Shown: in pieces, positions 16,329-26,143 of the stretch
Layout: every line of letters begins with the position of its first letter
Numbering within the stretch: the stretch's first letter is position 1
Source: Allocatelliglobosispora scoriae
GTDB lineage: Bacteria; Actinomycetota; Actinomycetes; Mycobacteriales; Micromonosporaceae
Assembly: GCF_014204945.1 (NCBI RefSeq)
Contig: NZ_JACHMN010000003.1
Span: 1,798,001-1,862,000 of the forward strand
DNA: 64,000 bases
Direction of reading: 5' to 3'
Notes under the pieces: model-generated
What the model was told of the DNA's origin: nothing
Databases searched by the model: none
What the model saw: the letters and a program-made list of their open reading frames with translations, nothing else
Position numbers and translations under genes: made by a program

Positions 16329-19070
16329 ATGCGGGTGAGGCTGCTGGGTGCGGTCGAGGTCGCCGTCGGCGACGAGGTGCGGCCGGTTCCAGGGCTGCGC
16401 CGTAAGGCCGTGCTGGCGATGCTGGGTCTGCATCCCGGGCAGGTCGTCAGCAGCGACCGCCTGATCGATGTGGTGTGGGCGGAGGATGCGCCCGCCACCG
16501 CGCTCAACACGCTGCAGCGCCACATCTCCTACCTCCGCGACCTGCTGGGCGCCAAGGAATTCATCATGGCCCGCTCCTCCGGCTACCTGCTCGCCCTCGG
16601 CGACGAGGCGACGGACGTGCTCGCCGCCGAGCGCCTGATCCGTGCCGCCAAGCGGGCATCGGATCCACATCGGAGAGTCGAGGGGCTCCGCGCCGCGCTC
16701 GCGCTCTGGCGGGGCCGTCCGCTGACCGGTGTCACCGCCCTGCGCTGGTTCGGCGAGCAGGCGGAGCGGCTCGACGACATGGAGCGCGACGCGATGCGGG
16801 CGCTCGCCGAGGCCCGCCTCGAACTCGGTGAGCATCAGGCGCTCATCCCCGAACTGGAGCGCCTGCTCGCCGACCGGCCGCTCGACGAGGGTCTGTGCCG
16901 GCTGCTGATGACCGCGCTCTACCGCTCCGGCCGCCAGGCCGCGTCGCTGGAGCGGTTCCAGCAGCTCCGGCAGGTACTCGCCGAGGAGCTCGGTATCGAT
17001 CCCAGCCAGCCGCTGCGGGAGTTGGAGACGGCGATCCTGCGCCAGGATCCGGCGCTCGACCCGCCCATCCGGGTCGCCGTCGTGGCCGGGACGCCCGTAC
17101 CGGCACAGCTGCCGCTCGCCACCCGCGGGTTCGCGCCGCGGCACCGGGAACTCGCCCGCCTCGACGCCATGCTCGCCGAGAGCCGCGACGCCGGCTCGAT
17201 GATGGTCACGGTCGTCTCCGGCACCGCGGGCGCGGGCAAGACGTCACTCGCCGTGCACTGGGCCCACCAGGTACGCGGATCGTTCCCGGACGGCCAGCTC
17301 TATGTCGACCTGCGCGGCTTCGGCGGTGACGCCCGGGTGGACCCGCCCGCGGTGCTGCGCCGCTTCCTCGATGCCTACGGCGTACCGGGGAACCGCATCC
17401 CGGCCGGTCCGGACGAGCTGGCCGCGTTCTACCGCACGATGCTCGCCGACCGGCGGGTGCTGATCGTGCTCGACAACGCCCGCGACGTCGAGCAGGTGCG
17501 GCCGCTGCTGCCCGGGTCGCCCGGCTGCGCCGTCCTGGTGACCAGCCGCAACCAGCTCACCGGACTGGTCGCCGTCGAGGGCGCGCAGTCGATAACGCTG
17601 GGCCTGCTCACCGACGACGAGGCGCGCGACCTGCTGACGCGGCGCATCGGCGCGGGCCGGGTCGCCGCCGAGGCCGTCGCCGTCCGCGACATGATCACGC
17701 TCTGTGCCCGGCTCCCACTGGCCCTGGCGCTGGCGGCGGCGAGCTGCGTCACCCGGCCGGACCTGGCCGTGGGGGAGGTGACCACGCAGCTGCGCGCGAC
17801 GGCGGGACCGTTCGACGCACTCCGGAGCGTCTTCTCCTGGTCCTATCAGGCCGTCAGTCCCGCCGCGGCCCGGCTCTTCCGGCTGCTGGGCCTCCACCCG
17901 GGGCCGAGCTTCACCGTGCCCGCGGCGGCAACCCTGACCGGCCTCGACGTGGCGGTGGTCCGGCCGCTGCTCGCGGAGCTCATCGACGCGAACCTGATCC
18001 AGGAGTCGATTCTCGGCCGTTACCGCTTCCACGATCTCCTGTGGGCCTATGCCCTGGACCGTGCCGGCAGCGACGAGAGCCAGGCCGCGCGCCATGCCGC
18101 GGGCCACCGCCTGCTCGACCACTACCTGCACACCTCGGTACGCGCGGCGATGCTGCTCACGCCGCATCGGCAGCCGCTCACCGGGCTCCTGCCGCCGCTG
18201 CCCGGTGTCACCCTGGCCGAGCCGGTGACGCGGGACGCGTCGGTGGCCTGGTTCACCGACGAGCGCAGCGCGCTGCAGGCGATGCTGCGGCGGGCGGCGG
18301 CCGAGGGGTTCGACACCCACGCGTGGCAGCTGGCCTGGGCGGTGCAGGACTTCCTGGACCGGTGGGGCCACTGGGACGACCAGGTCGCCAACCAGCTCCT
18401 GGCGTCCGACGCCGCCGCGCGGCTCGGTCAGCGGGCAGCCGAGGGGCACGCCCACATCAGCGCCTCGACGACCTATGCCCGGCTCGGTGACAACGACCGG
18501 GCTCAGGACCACCTGCGCCGGGCGCTCGACCTCTTCGCCGACCTGGGCGACCTCGGCAGCCAGGCCAAGGTCCAGTACCAGCTGGGCTGGCTCGCCAACC
18601 GCCAGGGCCGCCACGAGCAGGCCGTCCGGCACGCCCGGCAGGCGCTGCGCCTCTACCGCGCCGCCGGCCAGCCGATGATGGCGGCGCGCACGCTCAATTC
18701 ACTGGGCTGGGGGTACGCCCTCAGCGGCGATTTCGCCCGCGCCCGCCCCCGATGCGAGCTGGCCCTGGCCCAGATGCGGGAACTCGGTGACCTGGCCTTC
18801 CAGGCCGGGACCTCGGACAGCCTCGGCTACATCAACCACCATCTGGGCAATTACGACCTCGCCATCGCGCACTACCTGCGGGCGATCGAGCTCTACCAGG
18901 GCAATGACGACCGCTACTACGAGGCCGACGTGCTCGACCACCTCGGCGACTCCTACCGGGCAGCCGGTGACACGGCGGCTGCCCGGTCCGCCTGGACGCA
19001 GGCGGTGGAGATCCTGGATCAGCTGGGCCACCTGGACGCCGACCGGGTCCGGATCAAGCTCGGGTCCTGA
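16329..19070 (+). CDS. AfsR-like SARP regulator: BTAD + NB-ARC + TPR
   Basis: A 913-residue regulator of the AfsR type. OmpR-like DNA-binding domain (about 1-90; MRVRLLGAVEVAVGDEV, LNTLQRHISYLRDLL), bacterial transcriptional activation domain (about 95-240; LGIDPSQPLRELETAIL), NB-ARC STAND ATPase (about 270-560; Walker A GTAGAGKTS near residue 297, Walker B VLIVLDNARDV, sensor VTSRNQL), and TPR repeats (about 690-900). Such proteins integrate signals through ATP/ligand binding and phosphorylation and activate secondary metabolism or development genes. No biosynthetic gene lies immediately next to it, so it may act elsewhere. Its end overlaps the end of the convergent small secreted gene. Confidence 0.92.
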   Translation: MRVRLLGAVEVAVGDEVRPVPGLRRKAVLAMLGLHPGQVVSSDRLIDVVWAEDAPATALNTLQRHISYLRDLLGAKEFIMARSSGYLLALGDEATDVLAAERLIRAAKRASDPHRRVEGLRAALALWRGRPLTGVTALRWFGEQAERLDDMERDAMRALAEARLELGEHQALIPELERLLADRPLDEGLCRLLMTALYRSGRQAASLERFQQLRQVLAEELGIDPSQPLRELETAILRQDPALDPPIRVAVVAGTPVPAQLPLATRGFAPRHRELARLDAMLAESRDAGSMMVTVVSGTAGAGKTSLAVHWAHQVRGSFPDGQLYVDLRGFGGDARVDPPAVLRRFLDAYGVPGNRIPAGPDELAAFYRTMLADRRVLIVLDNARDVEQVRPLLPGSPGCAVLVTSRNQLTGLVAVEGAQSITLGLLTDDEARDLLTRRIGAGRVAAEAVAVRDMITLCARLPLALALAAASCVTRPDLAVGEVTTQLRATAGPFDALRSVFSWSYQAVSPAAARLFRLLGLHPGPSFTVPAAATLTGLDVAVVRPLLAELIDANLIQESILGRYRFHDLLWAYALDRAGSDESQAARHAAGHRLLDHYLHTSVRAAMLLTPHRQPLTGLLPPLPGVTLAEPVTRDASVAWFTDERSALQAMLRRAAAEGFDTHAWQLAWAVQDFLDRWGHWDDQVANQLLASDAAARLGQRAAEGHAHISASTTYARLGDNDRAQDHLRRALDLFADLGDLGSQAKVQYQLGWLANRQGRHEQAVRHARQALRLYRAAGQPMMAARTLNSLGWGYALSGDFARARPRCELALAQMRELGDLAFQAGTSDSLGYINHHLGNYDLAIAHYLRAIELYQGNDDRYYEADVLDHLGDSYRAAGDTAAARSAWTQAVEILDQLGHLDADRVRIKLGS

Positions 19071-19497
19071 CGGGATTCTCGTGCGGCATCGGCTGCTCGT
19101 GCCCGACGCCGCAATCCCCGTCCACGTCGCAGATCACCTGGATCTCGAGGTCGCGGACCCAGCAGGTGTAGTCGAGCAGCAACTGGTGGTACTTGCCGCC
19201 GACGCGGCCGCAGCTCTCCTGCAGCGGCGGAAGGTCGTCGAGCCGGAAGTAGCCGCACCGGGCCGACTTCTCGCACCTGATGCTGCCCTCGGGCAGCTCG
19301 CAGCCGTAGGGGTAGGGCGATTTCGGATCCTGGCGGAACTCGCCCTGGAGCGCCGCGCAGATCGTGGCGAGCGCCTTTGAATCGATGCCCTCACGGGCCG
19401 TGGCACCGGCCGATGCCGTGCTCGGCGCCACGGCGACGAGCAGCGCGACCAGCGCCGCGACGGCCGGCAAACGCAGCACTCTGCTGAGATGGGGCAC
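19054..19497 (-). CDS. Small secreted cysteine-rich protein, unknown
   Basis: A 147-residue precursor. GTG 19497 has AAGGAG eight bases upstream and begins a signal peptide (VPHLSRVLRLPAVAALVALL, ending STASA). The mature part of about 115 residues has eight cysteines (TIC, YGC, IRC, ARC, ESC, YTC, VIC, GDC), an even number that suggests disulfide pairing outside the cell, and an acidic DVDGDC segment near the end. I do not recognise a family. It lies downstream of two other small secreted proteins on the same strand (19576-20790), but a strong terminator intervenes. Confidence 0.7.
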   Translation of the reverse strand: MPHLSRVLRLPAVAALVALLVAVAPSTASAGATAREGIDSKALATICAALQGEFRQDPKSPYPYGCELPEGSIRCEKSARCGYFRLDDLPPLQESCGRVGGKYHQLLLDYTCWVRDLEIQVICDVDGDCGVGHEQPMPHENPVRTRA

Positions 19498-19521
19498 GAT
19501 GAGTTCTCCTTCGCGCAAAGA

Positions 19522-19553
19522 ACGGGGTGGCAGGAGTCACCCTGCCACCCCGT
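19522..19553 (-). terminator. Hairpin terminator of the small secreted-protein genes
   Basis: ACGGGGTGGCAGG (19522-19534) and its exact complement (19541-19553) with a six-base loop lie 23 bases after the minus-strand stop at 19576 and upstream of the next gene's ribosome site. Confidence 0.75.
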
Positions 19554-19575
19554 CCTGAAACGGCGCTGATGCGCG

Positions 19576-20055
19576 TCATCGCCTCGACAGGAGGATGCAC
19601 TGCGCGACGGTCCGGCCCATGCTGATGCACATGGTCAGGCACCATTCGCGGGTCTCGCCGTCATAACTGGCGAAGATCAGCGCCGACCGGAAGGCCGCGA
19701 TGCCGCCAGGGCCGTCATAGGTGCCGTCGGACAGATCCGTGAGCGTGGTGCCGAGGACGTCCTTGCTCCCGGGCACCACACCGAGCACCTTCACTCCGTC
19801 GAGCTCCGCACCGGCGGCGAGAGCCTCGACCTGCTTGGCGGTCAGCCGCACGCCGTCGGCGTCGACCACCACGACCCGCTCCACGGTGCCGAGCGAGCTG
19901 CCCGTGAGCTTCGCGAGCTGTCCCAGCGCCTCGCCGGGCGCACCCGGCCGGTCGGCCACGGTCACCGTGGGTTCGGTGGCCGCGGCGGCGGGTGCGGCCG
20001 CCCCCACGAACGCCAGCCCGGCGGCCGCCAGCGCGGCCACGACCATGCTTCTCAT
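19576..20055 (-). CDS. Small secreted protein, paralogous to the upstream gene
   Basis: A 159-residue precursor with an alanine-rich signal peptide (MRSMVVAALAAAGLAFVGAA, cleavage near residue 26). The central part reads GQLAKLTGSSLGTVERVVVV, DADGVRLTAKQVEALAAGAE and VKVLGVV and aligns in spacing with the middle of the next gene upstream (TIGELAGITS, FQRAVVAVDDGKKRTPAEVA, AKVLRVI), so the two are probably paralogues. The C-terminus WCLTMCISMGRTVAQCILLS has three cysteines. No known family recognised. The gene follows the 20065 stop by nine bases and is probably co-transcribed. Confidence 0.72.
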   Translation of the reverse strand: MRSMVVAALAAAGLAFVGAAAPAAAATEPTVTVADRPGAPGEALGQLAKLTGSSLGTVERVVVVDADGVRLTAKQVEALAAGAELDGVKVLGVVPGSKDVLGTTLTDLSDGTYDGPGGIAAFRSALIFASYDGETREWCLTMCISMGRTVAQCILLSRR

Positions 20056-20064
20056 CCGCTCCCC

Positions 20065-20790
20065 CTAGAACTGGCAGGTGACGATCGGGATGGTGTTGCT
20101 GCCGGGCGGCGGCGGCGGGAACCAGATGCAGTGGTTGTTGATCCAGTCACCGATCCCGCCGACCCCGTCGACCACCCAGTCGATGACGGCCTCGACCGCA
20201 CCGGTGATGGCGTCCCAGATCTCGCTGAGCAGATAGACCACGACCGGCTCGCCGCCGGTGTCCCCGACGGTGTCCGGCAGGTCCGACTGCGGGTCGAGCC
20301 GGTCGATGACGCGCAGCACCTTGGCACCCGTGGTGTCCTTGCCGGCGAGCAGCGCAGCCACCTCGGCGGGCGTCCGCTTCTTGCCGTCGTCGACCGCGAC
20401 GACCGCCCGCTGGAACACCGCCCGGCCCCCGGTGATGGCGCTGGTGATGCCGGCCAGCTCGCCGATCGTCAGGTCGCTGGAGTGCTCGGGCCGGTCGAAC
20501 CGGTCGACCGAGACCCGCCCCTTCGCGTCGACCCGCAGCGCCGGTGCGGTGACGAGGTCGTCCGGCCCGAACGGTGCCCAGGCGTACTGCCAGAGACCGT
20601 TCACGCACCGGAACGCGCCCAGCTTCGTACCCTCGGGCACGAGCTTCTCGTGCACCGCGCCGCGCGCGTCCACCTCCTGCACGACGCAGTCGGTCGACTT
20701 CCCCGCGACCCCGGCCGCAGCCGGAGCGGCCACCCCCGTCAGCGCGGCCGCGCAGCTCGCCGCCAGTGCGACAAGCATCAGCCTTCTCAT
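20065..20790 (-). CDS. Secreted protein of unknown function, paralogue pair member
   Basis: A 241-residue precursor starting MRRLMLVALAASCAAALTGV with a clear signal peptide ending around AAAG. The mature part contains CVVQEVDARGAVHEKLVPEG, FRCVNGLWQYAWAP, then the region shared with its downstream neighbour (SSDLTIGELAGITSAITGGR through AKVLRVIDRLDP), an amphipathic helix (LLSEIWDAITGAVEAVIDWV), and an unusual tail with CIWFPPPPPGSN and a final CQF. GGGAGGGG lies before the ATG. The short C-terminal Trp/Pro/Cys-rich tail is exposed-looking; no family assigned. Confidence 0.72.
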   Translation of the reverse strand: MRRLMLVALAASCAAALTGVAAPAAAGVAGKSTDCVVQEVDARGAVHEKLVPEGTKLGAFRCVNGLWQYAWAPFGPDDLVTAPALRVDAKGRVSVDRFDRPEHSSDLTIGELAGITSAITGGRAVFQRAVVAVDDGKKRTPAEVAALLAGKDTTGAKVLRVIDRLDPQSDLPDTVGDTGGEPVVVYLLSEIWDAITGAVEAVIDWVVDGVGGIGDWINNHCIWFPPPPPGSNTIPIVTCQF

Positions 20791-20907
20791 GATGTCCCCT
20801 CCCGTGCTCTGTCGTTCATGGACACGACGTTCGCAGGACGGGCTGATGCCGGCCTGATGCGTGGCTGAAACGTGAAACGTATGGCGTGGCACGGATACGA
20901 TCCGGCC

Positions 20908-21429
20908 ATGCCCACCCACGTCGAGTCCCGCGGACCGAACGAGGCCAAGTCCCCCTACCTGGGCGGTCGGACCGGTCTGATCGCCGGCTACATCGAGTAC
21001 GTCATGCAGGCCGGCTTCGTGCTGGCATCGCTCGCCGTCATCGGCTTCACCTTCGTCGCCTTCGACGAGCCGATCGCGGAGGGGTGGGGCTTCCTCGTCT
21101 TCGGGTTCCTGCTGCTGGCGATCTTCGTGCCGCTCGGCATCGTCTTCGCGCGCGACACCACGCTGACCCGGCAGCGGTGGCGGCGGCTCGACACCGTCGG
21201 GGTGCCGGCGATCGCGGAGATCCTGGAGATCACCACGATAATCCTGGACGAGACCGACGGGACGAGGCTCCGGCTGCGGATCAGCGGTCCCGGCTTCACG
21301 CCCTTCGAGGCGTCCCTGGAGTGCGAATACCGCCGCCCGATGCTGCAGGTCGGCGACCGCCTCAACGCGGTGGTGGACCCGTCCGACCAGCTCTTCGCGG
21401 TGCTGGCGGCGCCCCGGCCCCGCGGCTAG
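20908..21429 (+). CDS. Two-TM membrane protein, unknown
   Basis: A 173-residue protein with two hydrophobic segments (VMQAGFVLASLAVIGFTFVA and WGFLVFGFLLLAIFVPLGIV) followed by a cytosolic or external soluble part of about 90 residues (RWRRLDTVGVPAIAEILEIT ... VGDRLNAVVDPSDQLFAVLA) that looks like a small beta barrel. ATG 20908 is chosen because TACGAT ends six bases before it, consistent with a leaderless message; the frame extends to 20872. The fold resembles NfeD/DUF3592-like tails in outline only. Function unknown. Confidence 0.7.
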   Translation: MPTHVESRGPNEAKSPYLGGRTGLIAGYIEYVMQAGFVLASLAVIGFTFVAFDEPIAEGWGFLVFGFLLLAIFVPLGIVFARDTTLTRQRWRRLDTVGVPAIAEILEITTIILDETDGTRLRLRISGPGFTPFEASLECEYRRPMLQVGDRLNAVVDPSDQLFAVLAAPRPRG

Positions 21430-21434
21430 CCGCC

Positions 21435-22070
21435 TCAGCCCCGCAGGTAGGCCAGGACCGCCAGCACCCGCCGGTTGGTGTCGTCGGTGAGCGGCAGGTG
21501 CAGCTTGGCGAGGATGTTGCCGATGTGCTTGTTGACGGCGGCCTCGGAGAGCACCAGCGTGCGCGCGATCGCGGCGTTGGAGTGGCCCTCGGCGACGAGC
21601 GCGAGCACCTCGCGCTCCCGGGGCGAGAGTGTCGCGATCGGCTCCCGTCCGTGCCGCATGAGCTGCCGGACCACCTCCGGATCGATCACCGTCCCGCCCG
21701 CCGCGACCCGCCGCAGGGCGTCCACGAACTCCGCGATGTCGCCGATCCGGTCCTTGAGCAGGTAACCGATGCCGCCGCCCGAGGCGAGCAGCTCCGCCGC
21801 GTAGGTGTGCTGCACGTACTGGCTCAGTGCCACGACCGGGAGGCCCGGGTGGGCCCGGCGGAGGGCGACGGCGGCGCGCAGGCCCTCGTCGGTGAAGCCC
21901 GGCGGCATCCGGACATCGGTGACGACGAGATCGGGCGGGTCGGCGGTGACGGCCGCGATGAGCGCCGCCGCGTCGCCGACGGCGGCGGTCACCTCGCAGC
22001 CGAACCGGGTGAGCAGCCCGGCGAGCCCTTCCCGGAGCAGGACGGAGTCCTCGGCGATCACGACGCGCAC
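21435..22070 (-). CDS. NarL-family response regulator
   Basis: A 211-residue regulator. Receiver: VRVVIAEDSVLLREGLAGLL, phosphoacceptor in LVVTDVRMPPGF, VALSQYVQHTYA, Lys in YLLKDRIGD. LuxR-type HTH: LSPREREVLALVAEGHSNAA, TLVLSEAAVNKHIGNILAKL. The extra FTDEGL after the phosphorylation site is typical of the MadR/LiaR-like group in actinobacteria. The GTG start at 22070 lies inside the 3' end of the kinase gene (overlap 22058-22070), so the pair is coupled. Confidence 0.92.
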   Translation of the reverse strand: MRVVIAEDSVLLREGLAGLLTRFGCEVTAAVGDAAALIAAVTADPPDLVVTDVRMPPGFTDEGLRAAVALRRAHPGLPVVALSQYVQHTYAAELLASGGGIGYLLKDRIGDIAEFVDALRRVAAGGTVIDPEVVRQLMRHGREPIATLSPREREVLALVAEGHSNAAIARTLVLSEAAVNKHIGNILAKLHLPLTDDTNRRVLAVLAYLRG

Positions 22071-23347
22071 GGCAGCTCGATCCGGACGATGGTGGGCCCG
22101 CCGACGGGGCTGGAGAGCAGCAGCCGACCGCCGACGGCGGCGACCCGGTCGGCGAGGCCGGTGATGCCGGAGCCACCGGCGGGATCCGCGCCGCCCCGGC
22201 CGTCGTCGCGGATCTCCACGGTGAGCATGCCTGCATTCTGCGCCACGGTGACCGAGGCCCGGGTCGTACAGCTGTGCTTGGCGACATTGGCGAGCGCTTC
22301 GGAGATCGCGAAGTAGGCGGTGGTCTCGACGGGCGCGGGCAGCCGGGCTGCACTCACCCGCACGGTGACCGAGAGCGGGCCGGCTGCGGCGAGCTCGTCG
22401 ATCGCGGCGGGCAGGCCGAGTTCGGTGAGCGTACGCGGGCTGATGCCCCGGACCAGGTCCCGCAGCTCGACCATGACCGCCTTCGCCTGCTCGTGCGCGG
22501 AGTCGACGGCGACCGCCGCGGGGGACCCCGGTGGCAGGTCGAGCTTCGCGAGGCCGAGCTGCATGGTGAGGCTGACGAGGCGCTGCTGCGCGCCGTCGTG
22601 GAGGTTGCGCTCGATCCGGTGCAGCTCGGCGTCGAACGCGTCGGCGAGCCGGGCCCGGGACGCGGTGACCTCGACGAGCTGCGCCTCGGCCGAACCCGCC
22701 TCGACGGTGAGCAGCGCCCGGGCGAGGGCCGCCTGCGCCAGGCTGAAGGCGGCGGTCAGGTAGACCAGGATCGCCGCCGCGACGAGCCCGACGAGCGAGA
22801 GCCCGATCGCCTGGCCCATCGAGTCCACCGTGGTCGTGCCGATCACGAACGCGCCGGGGTCGAGCCTGATCGCGAGCGGGGCGGCGATGAGGGCGCCGAC
22901 GAGCAGCCCGGCGATCATGACCGCGCCGAGCCACAGCGGGGCGATGACCGCGAGCACGAGCAGGTAGGCGAAGGCCCGCCAGGTCGCCGGGTCGAGGTAG
23001 AGGTTCCGGCCGCTGCGCCCGTCCCGGGCCGGGCGGTCGTCGACGAGCCGCAGCCGCCACCGTTCGACGTAGCCGACGCCGACCGCGAGCGGCGGGCCGA
23101 TCAGCGCCAGCAGCACGATGCCGATCAGCCCGAGCGGGACGGCGGTGACCAGGTCCTCCGTGCCGTGCCGGAGCTTGCCCGCGGCGATCGCCACCGGGGC
23201 GAGGGGGCAGGCGAGCAGGGTCCACAGGACACCGCTGGCGAGCGCGGTGCCGACGGCGTAGGCGAGGCTCCGCCAGAGTGACGCGGAGAGATGGAATTGC
23301 CGCCGGGTGACCGCGCTGAGCGGCGCGGATGGGGAGTCCAAGGTCAT
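22058..23347 (-). CDS. Sensor histidine kinase (HisKA_3), multi-TM
   Basis: A 429-residue kinase. The N-terminal 230 residues hold about five hydrophobic segments in a sensor-like membrane region (LVTAVPLGLIGIVLLALIGP, LVLAVIAPLWLGAVMIAGLL). The phosphoacceptor histidine is in IERNLHDGAQQRLVSLTMQL, followed by HATPase_c motifs (SEALANVAKHS, EIRDDGRGGADP, GITGLADRVAAVGG). ATG 23347 is supported by TAGCCT ending seven bases upstream with no ribosome site (leaderless). Operates with the response regulator encoded immediately downstream. The signal is unknown; kinases of this layout often sense membrane state. Confidence 0.9.
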   Translation of the reverse strand: MTLDSPSAPLSAVTRRQFHLSASLWRSLAYAVGTALASGVLWTLLACPLAPVAIAAGKLRHGTEDLVTAVPLGLIGIVLLALIGPPLAVGVGYVERWRLRLVDDRPARDGRSGRNLYLDPATWRAFAYLLVLAVIAPLWLGAVMIAGLLVGALIAAPLAIRLDPGAFVIGTTTVDSMGQAIGLSLVGLVAAAILVYLTAAFSLAQAALARALLTVEAGSAEAQLVEVTASRARLADAFDAELHRIERNLHDGAQQRLVSLTMQLGLAKLDLPPGSPAAVAVDSAHEQAKAVMVELRDLVRGISPRTLTELGLPAAIDELAAAGPLSVTVRVSAARLPAPVETTAYFAISEALANVAKHSCTTRASVTVAQNAGMLTVEIRDDGRGGADPAGGSGITGLADRVAAVGGRLLLSSPVGGPTIVRIELPCAS

Positions 23348-23463
23348 GCGGTCCAGGCTATGGTCCGCCCCGGTGCCCCACGAGGAGGCCAGCGCTACAC
23401 CTCGGGTATCGCCAGCCATACCTCGCGCTATGCCGCGCGAGCGTTATGTATTTGAATATCGGC

Positions 23464-24295
<832 letters not shown>

Positions 24296-24306
<11 letters not shown>

Positions 24307-26098
24307 CGCGGAGCAGCGCCGCCAGGGCCGGGTTGTCGATGTCGGCGCCGAGCAGCCGGGACGCGGCGAGCGCGGTCGGGTCGCCCAGCCGGTGCCGGTG
24401 CAGGTGGGCGCGGACGACGAACTCCCGCATCCCGGATCTCGCGGCGAGGGACGACAGCGCGGTGACGAGCGGCCCGGCCCGCCGCTCGTCGTCGCGGTCG
24501 AGCGCGGTGGTGATCGCCGCGTCCAGCACGTAGGCGTGCACCCACTGGTACCGGTCGGGCACCCGGCTGCACCGCGTCTCCGCCTCGGTGAGCCACGCCG
24601 TCGCCGCGTCGTGGTCGCCGCGCCGGGCGTGCAGCAGGCCCATGCCCCGGGCGGCCATCCCCTCCCAGCACGGGTCGCCGAGCCGGCAGGCGGTCGCCCA
24701 GGCCTGTTCGAGCCCGTCGGCCGCGCTCTCGGCATCGCCCGTCTGCAGGTCGAGCTCCGCCTGGAGCGCCTGCGGCCAGGGCAGGAAGGCCATCCAGCGC
24801 TGCTCGCGGATGAGGGCCAGCGACCGCGCCAGCTCGATCGAGGCCTGGCTGCGCTCGCCGCGGAGCAGGTGTGCGCGGGCCGAGATCGACAGGGACCATG
24901 CCTGCTGTCGGTGGTCGCCGCAGCGCTGCGCCCGCTCGACGGACTCGGCGAGCACGGCGAGCGCGGTGGGGTAGTCGCCGGTGTCGGAGGCGTTCATGCC
25001 GCGTACCCCCAGCAGGGGCGCGAGTTCGGCGTCGGTCTCGGCCATCGCCTGCGCCTTCGCCAGCCAGGTCTCGGCGGTCCGGTAGCGGCCCGCCTGCACC
25101 TCGACGAAGCCCAGCTCCCGGTGGGCCGCGACCGAGGTGGTCCGGTCGCCGGCCTCGGCGGCGAACGCGATCGCCTCGTGCAGCGCGAGCGCGCCCTCCT
25201 CGTCCCGGCCCCGGACCGCGTGGATCAGCGCACCGCCGAGCGCCCCCAGTGCCCGCGCCTGGAGGCTGATGTCGTGGCAGCCGGCGGCCTCGGCGACCGC
25301 GCGGCGCAGGCACTCCAGCCCGGCGTCGACGGCACCGGCGACGATCGCGGCCCGTCCGGCGTCGAGCTGGCTGATCGCGGCGGCCCGGCCGTTGCGCGGT
25401 GCGAGCCGGGGCGACCCGGTGGCCGTACCCGCCGCCTCCCGCAGCGCCGGTGACGCCTCGATGCCCAGCTCGCGCCGCAGCAGGTCCTCGCAGATCGCCA
25501 CCTGCCGCTGCGCCGCGGTCCGGTTGCCCGCCGCCGCGAGGCAGCGCACCAGCCGCTCGTGGTTGCCCTCCTCCAGCGGGTTGCGCGCGACGGCCCGGGC
25601 CGCGTAGGCGATGGCGTCGTCGGCCCGTCCCGCCGCGAGCAGCACGGCCGCCGCGTGGCGCAGCCGTGCCTCGATCATCGCCGAGACGCGGTGCCGCTCC
25701 ACCACCAGCCACGAGTCGAACTCCGGGCTGGACGCCGGATTCACACCTTCGAGCAGCTCACCCGCGGCGTCGAGGAGCAGGCCCGGATCGGCGGACTCGT
25801 CCGTGAGCAGCACCACGTCGACGTCGATCCCGGCGCCGAGCACCACCCCGACCGGATCGCCGCGCAGCGCGTCGGTCACGCCGAGCGCGCGGCGCAGCTC
25901 CGCGAGGGTCCAGCGCAGCGCGCCCAGCGGGTCGTCGGCCTCGCCGAAGAACAGCTCCGCCAGATGGGTACGCGTGGGCGGCCGCTCGGCGAGCAGGAGG
26001 TAGCAGAGCAGGGCCCACGCCTTGCGTCCGCGCGGCGACCGCACGGGCTGCCCGTCCCGCTCGATCCCCGGCGGACCGAGCAGCCGGATCGTCGTCAT
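24296..26098 (-). CDS. BTAD-type (SARP-like) regulator with TPRs, no ATPase
   Basis: A 600-residue regulator. MTTIRLLGPPGIERDGQPVR begins the winged-helix DNA-binding domain (RKAWALLCYLLLAERPPTRT, LRWTLAELRRALG), followed by the BTAD (to about 245; ELGIEASPALREAAG) and some 330 residues of TPR-like helical repeats (ALGGALIHAVRGRDEEGALA, RYRTAETWLAKAQAMAETDA). No Walker motif is seen. The start could instead be GTG 26107. It lies 45 bases after the methyltransferase gene and is probably in the same operon. Proteins of this type activate nearby metabolic genes; the target is not evident. Confidence 0.85.
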
Positions 26099-26143
26099 CG
26101 CGTCCACACCCCTCGCCTGCCTCGCCTCCCCTGCAGTATCCGC

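Noticed and set aside
16329-19070. AfsR-like regulator considered as cluster-specific activator of the NRPS-like genes
   Set aside because: It lies more than 20 kb away with unrelated genes between, so there is no positional support.
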